Of a DNA stretch of 64,000 nucleotides, positions 43,888-52,999 are shown piece after piece. The translations under genes and the position numbers were made by a program. The notes under the pieces are model-generated. The model was not told the origin of the DNA. It saw only the letters and a program-made list of their open reading frames with translations, and ran no database searches. Source of the DNA: Alcaligenes aquatilis (GTDB taxonomy: Bacteria; Pseudomonadota; Gammaproteobacteria; Burkholderiales; Burkholderiaceae_B); NCBI RefSeq assembly GCF_003076515.1, contig NZ_CP022390.1, positions 3,655,892 to 3,719,891 of the forward strand, written 5' to 3'. The first letter of the stretch is position 1. Each line of letters opens with the position of its first letter.

Positions 43888-44859
43888 TTACTGATCAGAG
43901 CGAATATTGTTATCCCGCACAATCTGCTCCCAGCGCGCATTACGCTGCTGCACCCATTGGGCTGGAGAAACCTTGGACGAATCGTAGGCTTGAATATCCA
44001 GCATCCGCAAAGTCTCGGCGGTAGAGGGACGTTTCACGATATCGCTCAGCAAGTCGTTCCATGCTTTGATTTTCTCTGGAGGCGAACCCTTGGTGGTGAA
44101 AACCAGGTACGAGAAGCTCTCGTTAAAGTTTTCCAGGCCTGGTAACTTTGCTTCGGCCAATGTAGGGACTGCAGGCAATAAAGGATTGCGTTTGCCGCCA
44201 GAAGTCGCCAATGGCGTGAGCAAACCTTCCTTGATCGGCCCCAAAACACCGGCAATCGTCAGAAAACCGCTGTCCAGACGCTCGCCATACATATCATTGA
44301 CCACAGCGCTATTGCTGCGATATGGAATGTGATCCAGCTTGATCCCGCTATCTTGTGTCAAGGCCGACATCATCAAATGCCCTGGCGAGCCCATGCCGGC
44401 AGAGCCGTAATTCATGGGTTTGGCGCGGGCACGCTCCAGAAACTCGGCAGGTGTTGTGATACCGGTCTTGCTGGGAACCACCAGAACCTGGTCAAAGGTG
44501 CCCAGCAAAGACACCAGGTCCAGAGACTCCCCAACCTTGAATTTGCTGTTGACGTAAATATGCGGATTGGCCGTGGCAACGGTGTCCAGTGTCAGCAACA
44601 AGGTATTGCCGTCGGGTTTGGCCCGGCCCACCGCCTCGGCTGCAATCATGCCTGCTGCGCCCGCGCGGTTCTCTACCACAATCGTTTGGCCGGTGGTTGC
44701 CGTGGCTTCGCGGGCCAACATGCGACCCAGGACATCCAGCGGGCCGCCTGCAGCGGAGCTGACAACAAGTGTGGCCACCTCGGCACTTTGGACTGGCGTA
44801 GCCAAAGGTAAGATCAGCGCACAAATGCTTACGTTGCGCAGCAAGGAAAAGATGGGCAT
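43888..44859 (-). CDS. Tripartite tricarboxylate transporter binding protein (Bug family)
   Basis: A 323-aa periplasmic protein. The signal peptide ends VQSA-EVA. The typical Bug segments TLVVSSAAGGPLDVLGRMLARE, VENRAGAAGMIAAEAVGRAKPDGNTLLL and GSAGMGSPGHLMMSAL are present. It follows the sulfatase gene by 37 nt and is probably in the same operon, which suggests that its ligand is a sulphate or phosphonate ester or its product (inference). No membrane subunits are adjacent. Confidence 0.92.
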   Translation of the reverse strand: MPIFSLLRNVSICALILPLATPVQSAEVATLVVSSAAGGPLDVLGRMLAREATATTGQTIVVENRAGAAGMIAAEAVGRAKPDGNTLLLTLDTVATANPHIYVNSKFKVGESLDLVSLLGTFDQVLVVPSKTGITTPAEFLERARAKPMNYGSAGMGSPGHLMMSALTQDSGIKLDHIPYRSNSAVVNDMYGERLDSGFLTIAGVLGPIKEGLLTPLATSGGKRNPLLPAVPTLAEAKLPGLENFNESFSYLVFTTKGSPPEKIKAWNDLLSDIVKRPSTAETLRMLDIQAYDSSKVSPAQWVQQRNARWEQIVRDNNIRSDQ

Positions 44860-44896
44860 AGAGGTCTCCAGATAGGGGTAAGTAACAGTATCTATC

Positions 44897-46486
44897 TCAC
44901 GCTATCGCCAAAGGCAGGGGGCTGGTTTCGCTGTGAGCCATCATGGTGTCGATCAATTGACACAAAAGCGTTGTTTTTAACGTTTGCGCGTCAGGTTCAT
45001 TCCACAAATTATGTTGTTCCAGTGGATCGGCTTGCAGATCGTACAGCTCTCCGATTTGACCGCCCTCGTACAGACTTAGACGATGCTGCTGTGTGACCAG
45101 CGAGCGCAGCTTGGTGCGAATAGGCGTATTGAACAGCTTGCGCTGGTTTTCTTCCTCGATCAGTACACCTTGACGCCATTTCACAGGCTCTTTGTGCATC
45201 ACTTTCAGTAAGGAGCGACCCTGAATGCCGTTGTAGGGCAACTGCCCTGCGCGCTCCAGCACCGTAGGTGCAACGTCAATGGTAGAGCAGACTTCTCCAC
45301 TTGTGCCTTGAGTTTTCGCATCCTTTGGGTCAAACCAGATAAAGGGGCTGCGAATAATGCTTTGGTAATGCACAGGGCCTTTCAACAGGAGTTGATGGTC
45401 GCCCATGAAGTCGCCATGATCACTCATGAACATGACGATGGTGTTCTCCGCCTGGCCGGTGCGCTCCAGATGGTCCAGAATGCGCCCGATCTCGGCATCG
45501 ATATGCGTGATGGAACCGTAGTTCAAGGCAATCGCCTCGCGGGCTTCGCGTTCGGAGCAGGCAAACAGGGTGGGAGTGTGTTTAATCGCTTTGCCTTCAT
45601 CGCGCAACTGGTGCAGCAATTGCAGGTGTGCGGGCAGGGGATGTGGGCCTAGGTGGAAGGAGTCGGGCAGGCTGACTTCTTCAGGCTTGTACATATCCCA
45701 GTATTGACCGTGCGGCGTGTAGGGGTGATGGGGGTCGGGGAAGGAGCACTGAATGAAGAAAGGCTGTTGTTCCAGGGCATATTTATCCAGCACAGCGCGG
45801 GTGCGCTCACCAATCCAGGCAGTGGTGCTGTACTCTTCTGGCACACGGGTACGCCAGGCTTGGCCAATGCGGCTTAGCGCGTAGTCGGGAGTTGGGATGG
45901 CGTTTTCAGGGCCGGACAGGGCGTCAATGTCAGGATGTTCATTTTGCAGCCAGCGACCATAGTCGCCCCAGACCTGATCGCCGTGGTCGATGGCCAGGTC
46001 CACGTGCTCGTAGCCGTAAAAGGGGAGTTGCACACTGTGATCGGCGCGATCGCGCCACCATTGACCACATTCCTGGCCGTAATCGTTGGTTGGCAGGGGG
46101 GGGCGGGCTTCACCCTTGGTCGGCGGATCATCCGGGCGTGGGTAGAGCGGGGGGGTATCCGTTATATTTTGCAGATGTGCCTTGCCCACTAACGCTGTGC
46201 GCCAGCCTGCCTGACGCAGTACATCGACAAAAGTGGTGGAGTCCAGCGGTAGGGGAACGCCGTTGTGACGAGCGCCGTGTACAGAAGGCATGCGGCCTGT
46301 CATCAGGGAGGCACGGTTGGGCATGCAGATCGGCGTGGCGACGTAAAATCGCTCAGCACTCCAACCACGGGCGGCCAAGGCATCCAGATTGGGCGTTTTT
46401 ATGTCTTTATTGCCGTAACACGCCAAATGGTCCGCACGGAGTTGATCCGCAATGATTAATAAAAAATTGGGTACTGACTGAGACAT
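44897..46486 (-). CDS. Sulfatase / phosphonate monoester hydrolase-family enzyme
   Basis: A 529-aa alkaline-phosphatase-superfamily enzyme. The formylglycine consensus CMPNRASLMTG has C54, P56 and R58, so C54 should be converted to formylglycine. Metal ligands include D14 (IIADQLRADH) and the SDHGDFMGDH segment near residue 335. No signal peptide is visible, so it acts in the cytoplasm. Choline-sulfatase and phosphonate monoester hydrolase are the nearest subgroups; the sequence alone does not separate them. It is divergent from a LysR regulator and followed by a Bug binding protein. Confidence 0.9.
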   Translation of the reverse strand: MSQSVPNFLLIIADQLRADHLACYGNKDIKTPNLDALAARGWSAERFYVATPICMPNRASLMTGRMPSVHGARHNGVPLPLDSTTFVDVLRQAGWRTALVGKAHLQNITDTPPLYPRPDDPPTKGEARPPLPTNDYGQECGQWWRDRADHSVQLPFYGYEHVDLAIDHGDQVWGDYGRWLQNEHPDIDALSGPENAIPTPDYALSRIGQAWRTRVPEEYSTTAWIGERTRAVLDKYALEQQPFFIQCSFPDPHHPYTPHGQYWDMYKPEEVSLPDSFHLGPHPLPAHLQLLHQLRDEGKAIKHTPTLFACSEREAREAIALNYGSITHIDAEIGRILDHLERTGQAENTIVMFMSDHGDFMGDHQLLLKGPVHYQSIIRSPFIWFDPKDAKTQGTSGEVCSTIDVAPTVLERAGQLPYNGIQGRSLLKVMHKEPVKWRQGVLIEEENQRKLFNTPIRTKLRSLVTQQHRLSLYEGGQIGELYDLQADPLEQHNLWNEPDAQTLKTTLLCQLIDTMMAHSETSPLPLAIA

Positions 46487-46508
46487 GACGTGCCTATTTT
46501 GTAGCTTC

Positions 46509-46518
46509 GGGTATACCC
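46509..46518. promoter_or_regulatory. Palindrome in the sulfatase/LysR intergenic region
   Basis: GGGTATACCC is a perfect 10-bp palindrome 22 bp upstream of the sulfatase start and 75 bp upstream of the LysR start. It is a candidate binding half of the LysR site. The rest of the 106-bp gap is AT-rich. Confidence 0.45.
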
Positions 46519-46592
46519 ATTATGGAAGCAGTAGCCATAATGTTAAATTGAATAACTTGCAGGTATATATACTTCTTTCATATAGGTAAGTC

Positions 46593-47507
46593 ATGAGCTG
46601 GAGTGAACGCATTCGCTTAAAGCATCTGCAGGTTTTAATTCGTTTGTGCGAACAGAAAAGCATGAGCGATGTGGCCCGGCAGTCCAATATGACCCAGCCC
46701 GCTTTGTCAAAATGGCTCAAGGACTTTGAAGACAGTATCGGTATGCCTTTATTCGAGCGCCATGCCCGTGGTATTGAGCCTTTGCCGGCGGCCTTGGCGC
46801 TGGTCTCCCAGGCCCAAGGGGTGCTCAATCGCCTTGACCGCATGAACGCGACGCTGGAGCAATACAGGCAGGGATTTCGCCAGCAATTTACCTTGGGTAT
46901 ATCGCCTATGGTGGCCGCGGTTTATTTGCCGCAACTGCTGGTGTATCTGCACGAGCGCGATCCGCAGTGCCATATCCGGATTCAGGAAGGTACGCTGGAT
47001 GTGTTAAGCCGCAATCTGGAGCAGGGTGAGCTGGATCTGGTCATTGGCCGTGTGGACGAAGCAGGTCGCAACCCGGCGATGGCGTATTTGCCGTTGGGGA
47101 TGGTGCCTTTGGGGGTGGCCGCTTGCCGCAAGCACCCTTTGGCCCGGCAAAATGAAGTGACCTGGGAGCAGACGCTGGAGTATCCCTGGATATTGCCCCC
47201 CAAAAACAGTCCCATGCGGCGCAGTTTCGAGCTGAGCCTGGATGCCAAAGGCCTGCCGTATCCCACTTGTGCGATCGAGTCTGCCTACGCGCATACCAAT
47301 GCGCGTGTAGCCGTGGGCAGTGATTTCTTAGTGCCCATGACGCGCAGCATGGTGCCGGTCTACCCGGAGCTGTGTATCTTGGAGCTGGACTGGAGCGACC
47401 CGCGTTTGCATGGTCAGCTCGGTTTGTTGTGGCGCCCCCAGGATTCGGGTGAACCGATGTTGGAGGAGGTCATTAGCTGGATGAGCAAGCAGCCTCACAC
47501 GGTGTGA
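46593..47507 (+). CDS. LysR-family transcriptional regulator
   Basis: 304 aa. The N-terminal helix-turn-helix is RLKHLQVLIRLCEQKSMSDVARQSNMTQPALSKWLKDFE in layout (residues about 8-46), and the effector-binding domain covers about 90-295. The subgroup resembles regulators of aromatic or sulphonate pathways. The divergent position next to the sulfatase-Bug operon suggests that it controls that operon. Confidence 0.92.
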   Translation: MSWSERIRLKHLQVLIRLCEQKSMSDVARQSNMTQPALSKWLKDFEDSIGMPLFERHARGIEPLPAALALVSQAQGVLNRLDRMNATLEQYRQGFRQQFTLGISPMVAAVYLPQLLVYLHERDPQCHIRIQEGTLDVLSRNLEQGELDLVIGRVDEAGRNPAMAYLPLGMVPLGVAACRKHPLARQNEVTWEQTLEYPWILPPKNSPMRRSFELSLDAKGLPYPTCAIESAYAHTNARVAVGSDFLVPMTRSMVPVYPELCILELDWSDPRLHGQLGLLWRPQDSGEPMLEEVISWMSKQPHTV

Positions 47508-47622
47508 TGGTAAGCCGGGGTCAGCATGGGCTGACCCTGAAAGAACTGACAGCTTGTTTTTTAAATGCATGTAACTAAAAATTGCCATCATGCTATTTTG
47601 TTTCTTTTTGGCGAATTGATTG

Positions 47623-48735
47623 ATGGGAACTGTTCTGGAAGGTTGGAAAAACTTGCAAGCGATCAGTATCAGCTCGGTGCGCGACACACTGAGCGGGAAA
47701 TACCATTCTCGTGACTTCATTCATGCCCGAATGGAATATTTACGCAGCCGTGTCGTATTAGTTGGCTTGCTATTTGCCTTGCTGACTCCCCTTTGGACTT
47801 TGATGGATTGGCTGGTTTTGCCCGGCTGGCCTACACATTTAATGGCGGTGCGTGTGTTAAGCCTGGGGGGACTGACCGCGTGTGTATGGCTAGCGTTTAA
47901 TGGCCATCAGCGCATTACCCGTATTTATGTGTTGAGTGGCCTGGTCTTTATTTTGCCAGCCTCTTTTTACGCGTATATGCTGCTGACGCTCTCGGGGGCT
48001 GGGCATTACGTGGTTCTGGGTTACGGCTTTATCCCTTTCCTGTTGGTCGCGACCTTAAGTATTTTTCCCTTTACCTTGCTGGAATCTGCGTTGGTAGGGG
48101 GCGCGTTGATTGCCTTGCAGATTTTGGCCAGCGTCAGCTCGGGAACCTGGATGACCGCGAAAGGTTTGCAGGATCTTTGGCTGTTGAGTGCCTTGCTGGC
48201 TGTTGCCTTGACCGCCAATTATTTTCATCTGGGGCTTTTGTTGCGTTTATATCGACAAGCTACCCACGATACCTTGACCGGCTTGCTGAACCGGGGCGCG
48301 GTCAGTCGTCAGTTGGGGCAGGGGCCAGTCCAGGAAAAACTGCATGTGTTGATGGTGGATCTGGATCATTTCAAGCAGATCAACGATACCCACGGCCATT
48401 CGGTAGGGGATGATGTCTTGACGCGTACCGCGTCTTTATTCAAGGCGCATCTGGGACCCCATGACTTGGCGGCTCGTTATGGTGGCGAGGAGTTCGTGTT
48501 GATTCTGGCCGGGCGTAGTGATGAGCAGGCTTTGCGCTTTGCGGATTGGCTCTTGCGTCAGGTGCAGGAACAAACCTTTTACAACCATGACCGCGAGTCT
48601 TTCCAGATTACGGCCAGTATGGGCTTGGCGGTGTGCCAACCCGGTCAGGTCATTGAAGAGGCGCTGGTTCAGGCTGACCAGCGCTTGTATGACGCCAAGC
48701 GCGCTGGTCGCAATCAGGTGGTGACGAAGGATTAG
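47623..48735 (+). CDS. Membrane-bound diguanylate cyclase
   Basis: 370 aa from the ATG at 47623 (the preceding TTG is less likely). Six hydrophobic segments cover residues about 43-205. The GGDEF domain follows: DTLTGLLNR (217-225), VDLDHFKQINDTHGHSVGDD and active-site GGEEF at 287-291. It makes cyclic di-GMP from GTP. No RxxD inhibitory site precedes GGEEF (the position reads GPHD), so product inhibition may be absent. It stands alone; the membrane domain may sense a signal. Confidence 0.92.
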   Translation: MGTVLEGWKNLQAISISSVRDTLSGKYHSRDFIHARMEYLRSRVVLVGLLFALLTPLWTLMDWLVLPGWPTHLMAVRVLSLGGLTACVWLAFNGHQRITRIYVLSGLVFILPASFYAYMLLTLSGAGHYVVLGYGFIPFLLVATLSIFPFTLLESALVGGALIALQILASVSSGTWMTAKGLQDLWLLSALLAVALTANYFHLGLLLRLYRQATHDTLTGLLNRGAVSRQLGQGPVQEKLHVLMVDLDHFKQINDTHGHSVGDDVLTRTASLFKAHLGPHDLAARYGGEEFVLILAGRSDEQALRFADWLLRQVQEQTFYNHDRESFQITASMGLAVCQPGQVIEEALVQADQRLYDAKRAGRNQVVTKD

Positions 48736-48757
48736 GCGTGCCGGACTGCGTAAAAAG

Positions 48758-48796
48758 AAACGGGGCCTGGAGCGGCAAATGCTCCAGGCCCCGTTT
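48758..48796. terminator. Bidirectional terminator hairpin
   Basis: A perfect 16-bp stem (AAACGGGGCCTGGAGC arm, 48758-48773, with 48781-48796) and a 7-nt loop between the convergent cyclase and acylase genes. Confidence 0.85.
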
Positions 48797-48808
48797 GTGA
48801 TGGAATAC

Positions 48809-51241
48809 TTAGTAGCGCAGGGTTTGGCTGCCCTGACTGGCCTGGTCGATGTCCTGAGCGCTGATGGCATCACTCTTGCACTTGAAAGCCGCAAACATCT
48901 CAAGCTGATCCGAATGATGGACGTCGGCTTGGCCTTTGGGATTGATGAAACCGCTTTGCCCCGGCGCCATCACCGAGCACATACGCACGCCAGCAGGGTC
49001 CAGCACGTACTGGAAGCGGGCGCTGCCGGTGTTCAGATAAGGCATGATGCGGCGCTCGTACGCAGGGTCGGACCAGGGCACCCCAATCGCATTGCGTGCC
49101 GCAAACAGCATGGAAACAGAGGGGGCACGCCATTGCTGGGCTTGCGCGCCTTGTGATTTCTGCAAGGAGGCGGCCGCTTGTTCCAGTGCGTCCAGCACCA
49201 GCTCCTGGGCGGGACGACCTTGCAGGAAATCAATCGTTTGTGGCACCCCGGCTGCCGGGCCCTGGATAGCGTTCCAGATCAGCTTGGCCGCAGCGGCTGG
49301 CTGGGCGCTACGCGGGTCATTCATGGCCGGGTACAGGCCTTGCGTGTAGGTCTGGTAGACGCTGTCAGGCAAACGACCTTTCAGGAATACAGGGACTGCG
49401 GCTTGCATCCAGGCCTGCATCACAGCCGGGGCGCTACCTTCGTAATGCTTGCCGTTGCTGGCGACGTGCAGCTTGTAGTCCCAGCCTTTCAACTGCTCGG
49501 CAGCCTGACGGGCCAGGGCACTGGCACGTGGCAGCTTGGCGGCTTGCTGGATGATGGGGGCGAAGTAGCGCGCATTCAGATCCGAGCGCGCACCCAGGGA
49601 GTCGATGCCCCAGATTTCCTCATCGCTCAGGCGCTGCTTGGCTTGTAACGGTGCCAGCAGTTCCTGCACTCGATCCACGTAAGAGAAGTTGGCATTGTCA
49701 GCCAGCAGGGCGCTGTAGGCCTTGTTGTTCCAGCTGGCGATATAGCCTTGCTGTGGGTTCAGCACTTTGGGGTTGTGCTCAAAGCTCAGAAAGCCTTGCC
49801 ATTCCATGCTGCCGTCGCCTGCGGCCGGGAACTGGATGGCCTGATTGGTCGGGCGTTGGGGCAACCGTCCCAAGGCAGCGGCACCGATATTGTTTTGGGT
49901 GTCGGCATAGAACCAGGTAATGGAGGCGCTGACGCGGGCTGCCTGGGCCATGAATTGATCCCAGTTCTTGGCCTTGGCCGCATGGGCCCAGCCCAGCAGG
50001 GTTTCAATTTCCCGGCCCTGCCAGCTACGGCGGTTGGCGTAGGCCGTGTTGTTTTTCGTATCCCAACTGCTGACATAACCTTGAGCCGCACGGTAGACGT
50101 CCAGCGTCACATCGTCCTGATCACGCACTTTGATGCGCACCTGCTTGTGCTCCATGGGGCGCCAGGCATTGTTGTACCAGTAGCTATGCGGATCACCGTC
50201 TTTCAAACGCAGTTGGTAAACGTCGTTGGTGTCCAGTGAACCCACTGTGGAACCCCAGGCAATCTGGCCATTGGTGCCGAACAGAATGGCGGGCAGGGCA
50301 ACAGCGGTGCTGCCGGTCAGGTCGTAGCCGGCACCGTGCAAGCCGACGCTATAGGTAATGGATGGGGTGTACCAGCCTTGTTGCGGGCCGTTGTACAACA
50401 CGGCATGGCCGTGAGTCGTCTTTTCGGGGCCCAGCAGCCAGGCATTGCTGGCCGTCGGTGTGCCGGCGGCCACAGTGGGGCCTAGCGCCACGGCTTGTTT
50501 GTGCAGATAGTCCTGTGCGGCTTGTGTGGATAGGGCCTGCAAATGCGTAGGCAAATCGGCCAGGGCGGTCCGGGCTTCAGGCTGAGCAATGATCGTGGGC
50601 GCGGTCGGGTCGTTCAGCCAGCGCAGTTGTTTGTAGAGCTGTTCGCCTCGTTCCGAGCCCTGGTCTGCCTTTAAGGTTTCCAGCAGATTCAGGTTGGCCA
50701 CTTCCGCCGTACCGGCAAAAAAGCGGTTCAGAATCAAGCCGACCCAGACCATGGCAATGTCTTCGGGCTGCCATTCAGAAGGCTCAAAGCCTTGGTCCAG
50801 AAACTCCTTGGGCATCAAGGTATCGCGCTGGGCTTTCACCTCGCGCACGCGCTGGGTAAAACCAGCGGCATAGCCCTCAAACATGGCGCGGTCTTCGTTG
50901 GACAGGGCGGCCAATTGCTTGCGAATGGCGTCCGGGTCGATATTGCTGTGGGTGACTTTATCCAGCTCCAGGAAATCCGCCCCCAGAACTTCTGCCACCG
51001 TTCCCCAGCCTGAACGTTTGGCAATTTCCATCTGGTAGAGACGGTCTGTGGCCACGGCATAGGCATAGCCATAGAACAAGCCATAGGTGCTGTCAGCATA
51101 GATGTGCGGCGTGCCATAGCTGTCGCGCTTGATGGTGACGCTGCGATCATTGACAGAAGTGCTGGCACAGGCGGCCAGCAAGACGCTGGTGGTCAGTACA
51201 CCAAGGGTCAGTCGGGATGGGAAGCGACGGGGGAAGTTCAA
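48809..51241 (-). CDS. Penicillin G acylase-like N-terminal nucleophile hydrolase, lipoprotein
   Basis: An 810-aa precursor. The lipobox LLAAC (C25) makes it a lipoprotein, unlike the secreted A. faecalis penicillin G acylase. The alpha chain starts near SVTIKRDSYGTPHIYADS. The autoproteolytic junction is TPTA-SNAW, so S265 should become the beta-chain N-terminal nucleophile. The beta chain has GPQQGWYTPSITYSVGLHGAG, FGTNGQIAWGSTVG and PQQGYIASWNNKA, all family features. It hydrolyses an amide bond, perhaps of a penicillin, N-acyl amino acid or acyl-homoserine lactone; the substrate cannot be read. It is a paralogue-type protein rather than the classical enzyme. Confidence 0.9.
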   Translation of the reverse strand: MNFPRRFPSRLTLGVLTTSVLLAACASTSVNDRSVTIKRDSYGTPHIYADSTYGLFYGYAYAVATDRLYQMEIAKRSGWGTVAEVLGADFLELDKVTHSNIDPDAIRKQLAALSNEDRAMFEGYAAGFTQRVREVKAQRDTLMPKEFLDQGFEPSEWQPEDIAMVWVGLILNRFFAGTAEVANLNLLETLKADQGSERGEQLYKQLRWLNDPTAPTIIAQPEARTALADLPTHLQALSTQAAQDYLHKQAVALGPTVAAGTPTASNAWLLGPEKTTHGHAVLYNGPQQGWYTPSITYSVGLHGAGYDLTGSTAVALPAILFGTNGQIAWGSTVGSLDTNDVYQLRLKDGDPHSYWYNNAWRPMEHKQVRIKVRDQDDVTLDVYRAAQGYVSSWDTKNNTAYANRRSWQGREIETLLGWAHAAKAKNWDQFMAQAARVSASITWFYADTQNNIGAAALGRLPQRPTNQAIQFPAAGDGSMEWQGFLSFEHNPKVLNPQQGYIASWNNKAYSALLADNANFSYVDRVQELLAPLQAKQRLSDEEIWGIDSLGARSDLNARYFAPIIQQAAKLPRASALARQAAEQLKGWDYKLHVASNGKHYEGSAPAVMQAWMQAAVPVFLKGRLPDSVYQTYTQGLYPAMNDPRSAQPAAAAKLIWNAIQGPAAGVPQTIDFLQGRPAQELVLDALEQAAASLQKSQGAQAQQWRAPSVSMLFAARNAIGVPWSDPAYERRIMPYLNTGSARFQYVLDPAGVRMCSVMAPGQSGFINPKGQADVHHSDQLEMFAAFKCKSDAISAQDIDQASQGSQTLRY

Positions 51242-51334
51242 TATCTTGTCTCCTCAAGCGTAGCCGTAGGGGCTACCGTTTTTTTATCTCTTGAGAATAT
51301 AACGTCAAAGTTCTTTAGGTATTGATATTTCCAG

Positions 51335-51451
51335 ATGAAAACTTCTAGAGGATTTCCCCAGTACAAAAGCGGCTTGCCGGATATGATGGAGCAGTTTATG
51401 AAATCCATGATTCGGCGCGTGCAGGAACCAGGCGGGGTGGTTGCGTTTTAA
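51335..51451 (+). CDS. Possible small protein, 38 aa
   Basis: Open frame ATG to TAA reading MKTSRGFPQYKSGLPDMMEQ and ending VVAF. It has a plausible amino-acid composition but no clear ribosome-binding site and no recognised relative. It lies in the 470-bp gap between the acylase and the Liv-type operon. It could be chance. Confidence 0.2.
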   Translation: MKTSRGFPQYKSGLPDMMEQFMKSMIRRVQEPGGVVAF

Positions 51452-51640
51452 TCTTTGGGCTTATTAAGTGTAGTCACTGTATATCGGCGGTTTTCTACTT
51501 TTCGGGCTATCCACTTTTTCTGCTCATTCTTTTTGATCTCCTTGTTTGAATGGCTTTCTGCCTGACTTGCTGTGTTTTATGTTTAAAGTGTTCAAGGGTA
51601 TATCCCTAGGTCTTGGCCGATTTACTCGCAAAAATACCAT

Positions 51641-51648
51641 GTGTACAC
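51641..51648 (+). promoter_or_regulatory. GTGTACAC palindrome upstream of the Liv-type operon
   Basis: GTGTACAC followed by TTTAAA, 67 bp before the binding-protein start at 51715. A closely related sequence (GTGTATACACTTTAA) lies in the nicA/nicB-like promoter region at 60712, and GTGTACACTTT lies at 40795. Confidence 0.45.
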
Positions 51649-51714
51649 TTTAAATCACTAAAACAAGACAAGTTGCTGAGTCGTGTTTCGCCTCACAAGC
51701 CCACGGAGAAGACA

Positions 51715-52932
51715 ATGAACAAGACATTTGCAGGGGTAGCACTAGCAGGAACGATGATGTTGCAAACCTTGGGGGCCACCGCCGCCGCCGAAGGGGTGAT
51801 CAAGATTGGGGAGCTGAACAGCTATAAATCCCAGCCCGCTTTTTTAGGGCCTTATCGAAACGGGATGGAGCTGGCGGTTGAGCAGATCAATCAGGCCGGG
51901 GGGATTCACGGCAAGCAGTTGGAGTTGATCATCAAGGATGACAACTCCAACCCTGGCGATGCCGTACGCGCTGCCGAGGAACTGATCTCGCGGGAAAAGG
52001 TGGATGTGCTGACCGGAACTTTCCTGTCCAATATCGGTTTGGCCATTACCGACTTCGCCAAACACAAAAAAGTCTTCTTTCTGGCCAGCGAGCCTTTGAC
52101 CGACAAGATCGTCTGGGCCGATGGCAACCGCTATACATTCCGCCTGCGCAACTCCACCTATATGCAGGTCGCCATGCTGGTGCCCGACGCCGTCAAGCTG
52201 AACAAGAAGCGTTGGGCGATTGTGTACCCCAACTACGAGTACGGTCAGTCCGCCGTTGCCACCTTCAAGACCTTGATGAAACAAGCCCAGCCCGATATCG
52301 AATTCGTGGCTGAACAGGCCACGCCACTGGGCAAGGTCGATGCGGGTGCCGTGGTGCAGGCTTTGTCCGATGCCAAACCGGATGCGGTCTTTAACGTCTT
52401 GTTTGCGTCTGACCTGGCCCGTTTGGTTCGTGCTGGCAATCAGCGTCAGTTCTTCAGTCCTGCCTTGCCGGTGGTCAGCATGTTGACCGGCGAGCCAGAG
52501 TACCTGGACCCTTTGGGTGAGGAAACGCCGGAAGGCTGGATTGTGACGGGCTACCCCTGGTACGCCATCGACACGCCCGAGCACAATGCCTTTTTGAAAG
52601 CCTATCAGGACAAGTACAACGAGCACCCTCGCCTGGGCACGATTATTGGCTACAGCACCATTGTGTCGATTGCCGCTGGCATTGAAAAAGCCGGCTCTAC
52701 CGACACGGAAGCCATGATCAAAGCCTTCCGTGGTCTGGATGTGGTCACGCCTTTTGGCCCCATCACGTACCGCACGCAAGATCAGCAATCCACGCAGGGG
52801 GCTTATGTGGGTGTGCTGGCCAAGCAGGACGGCAAGGGCATCATGACCCATATCCGTTATGTGGATGGCAAAGAGGTACAGCCTACGGATGAGCAAGTCA
52901 GCCAGTGGCGCCCTGCCGCGGCTAATCAATAA
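51715..52932 (+). CDS. Branched-chain amino acid-type ABC substrate-binding protein (LivJ family)
   Basis: A 405-aa periplasmic binding protein. The signal peptide ends TAAA-EGV, and GGAG precedes the ATG at 51715. Family segments are IKIGELNSYKSQPAFLGPYRNGMELAVEQIN, LIIKDDNSNPGDAVRAAEELI and AIVYPNYEYGQSAVATFK. Many Liv-type proteins in this family bind aromatic acids rather than leucine. The operon lies next to the nicotinate dehydrogenase-like locus, so a pyridine carboxylate is a reasonable guess. Confidence 0.92.
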   Translation: MNKTFAGVALAGTMMLQTLGATAAAEGVIKIGELNSYKSQPAFLGPYRNGMELAVEQINQAGGIHGKQLELIIKDDNSNPGDAVRAAEELISREKVDVLTGTFLSNIGLAITDFAKHKKVFFLASEPLTDKIVWADGNRYTFRLRNSTYMQVAMLVPDAVKLNKKRWAIVYPNYEYGQSAVATFKTLMKQAQPDIEFVAEQATPLGKVDAGAVVQALSDAKPDAVFNVLFASDLARLVRAGNQRQFFSPALPVVSMLTGEPEYLDPLGEETPEGWIVTGYPWYAIDTPEHNAFLKAYQDKYNEHPRLGTIIGYSTIVSIAAGIEKAGSTDTEAMIKAFRGLDVVTPFGPITYRTQDQQSTQGAYVGVLAKQDGKGIMTHIRYVDGKEVQPTDEQVSQWRPAAANQ

Positions 52933-52959
52933 TTCCAAGAACGCAGTATTTTGTAGATC

Positions 52960-52979
52960 GGCGCGCCGTCTGGCGCGCC
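52960..52979 (+). other. Hairpin between binding protein and permease genes
   Basis: GGCGCGCC-GTCT-GGCGCGCC, a perfect 8-bp GC-only stem. Such stems after binding-protein genes often partly terminate or protect the upstream message, giving more binding protein than permease. No T run follows. Confidence 0.6.
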
Positions 52980-52999
52980 ACTTCTGACGCGAGGCAGTA

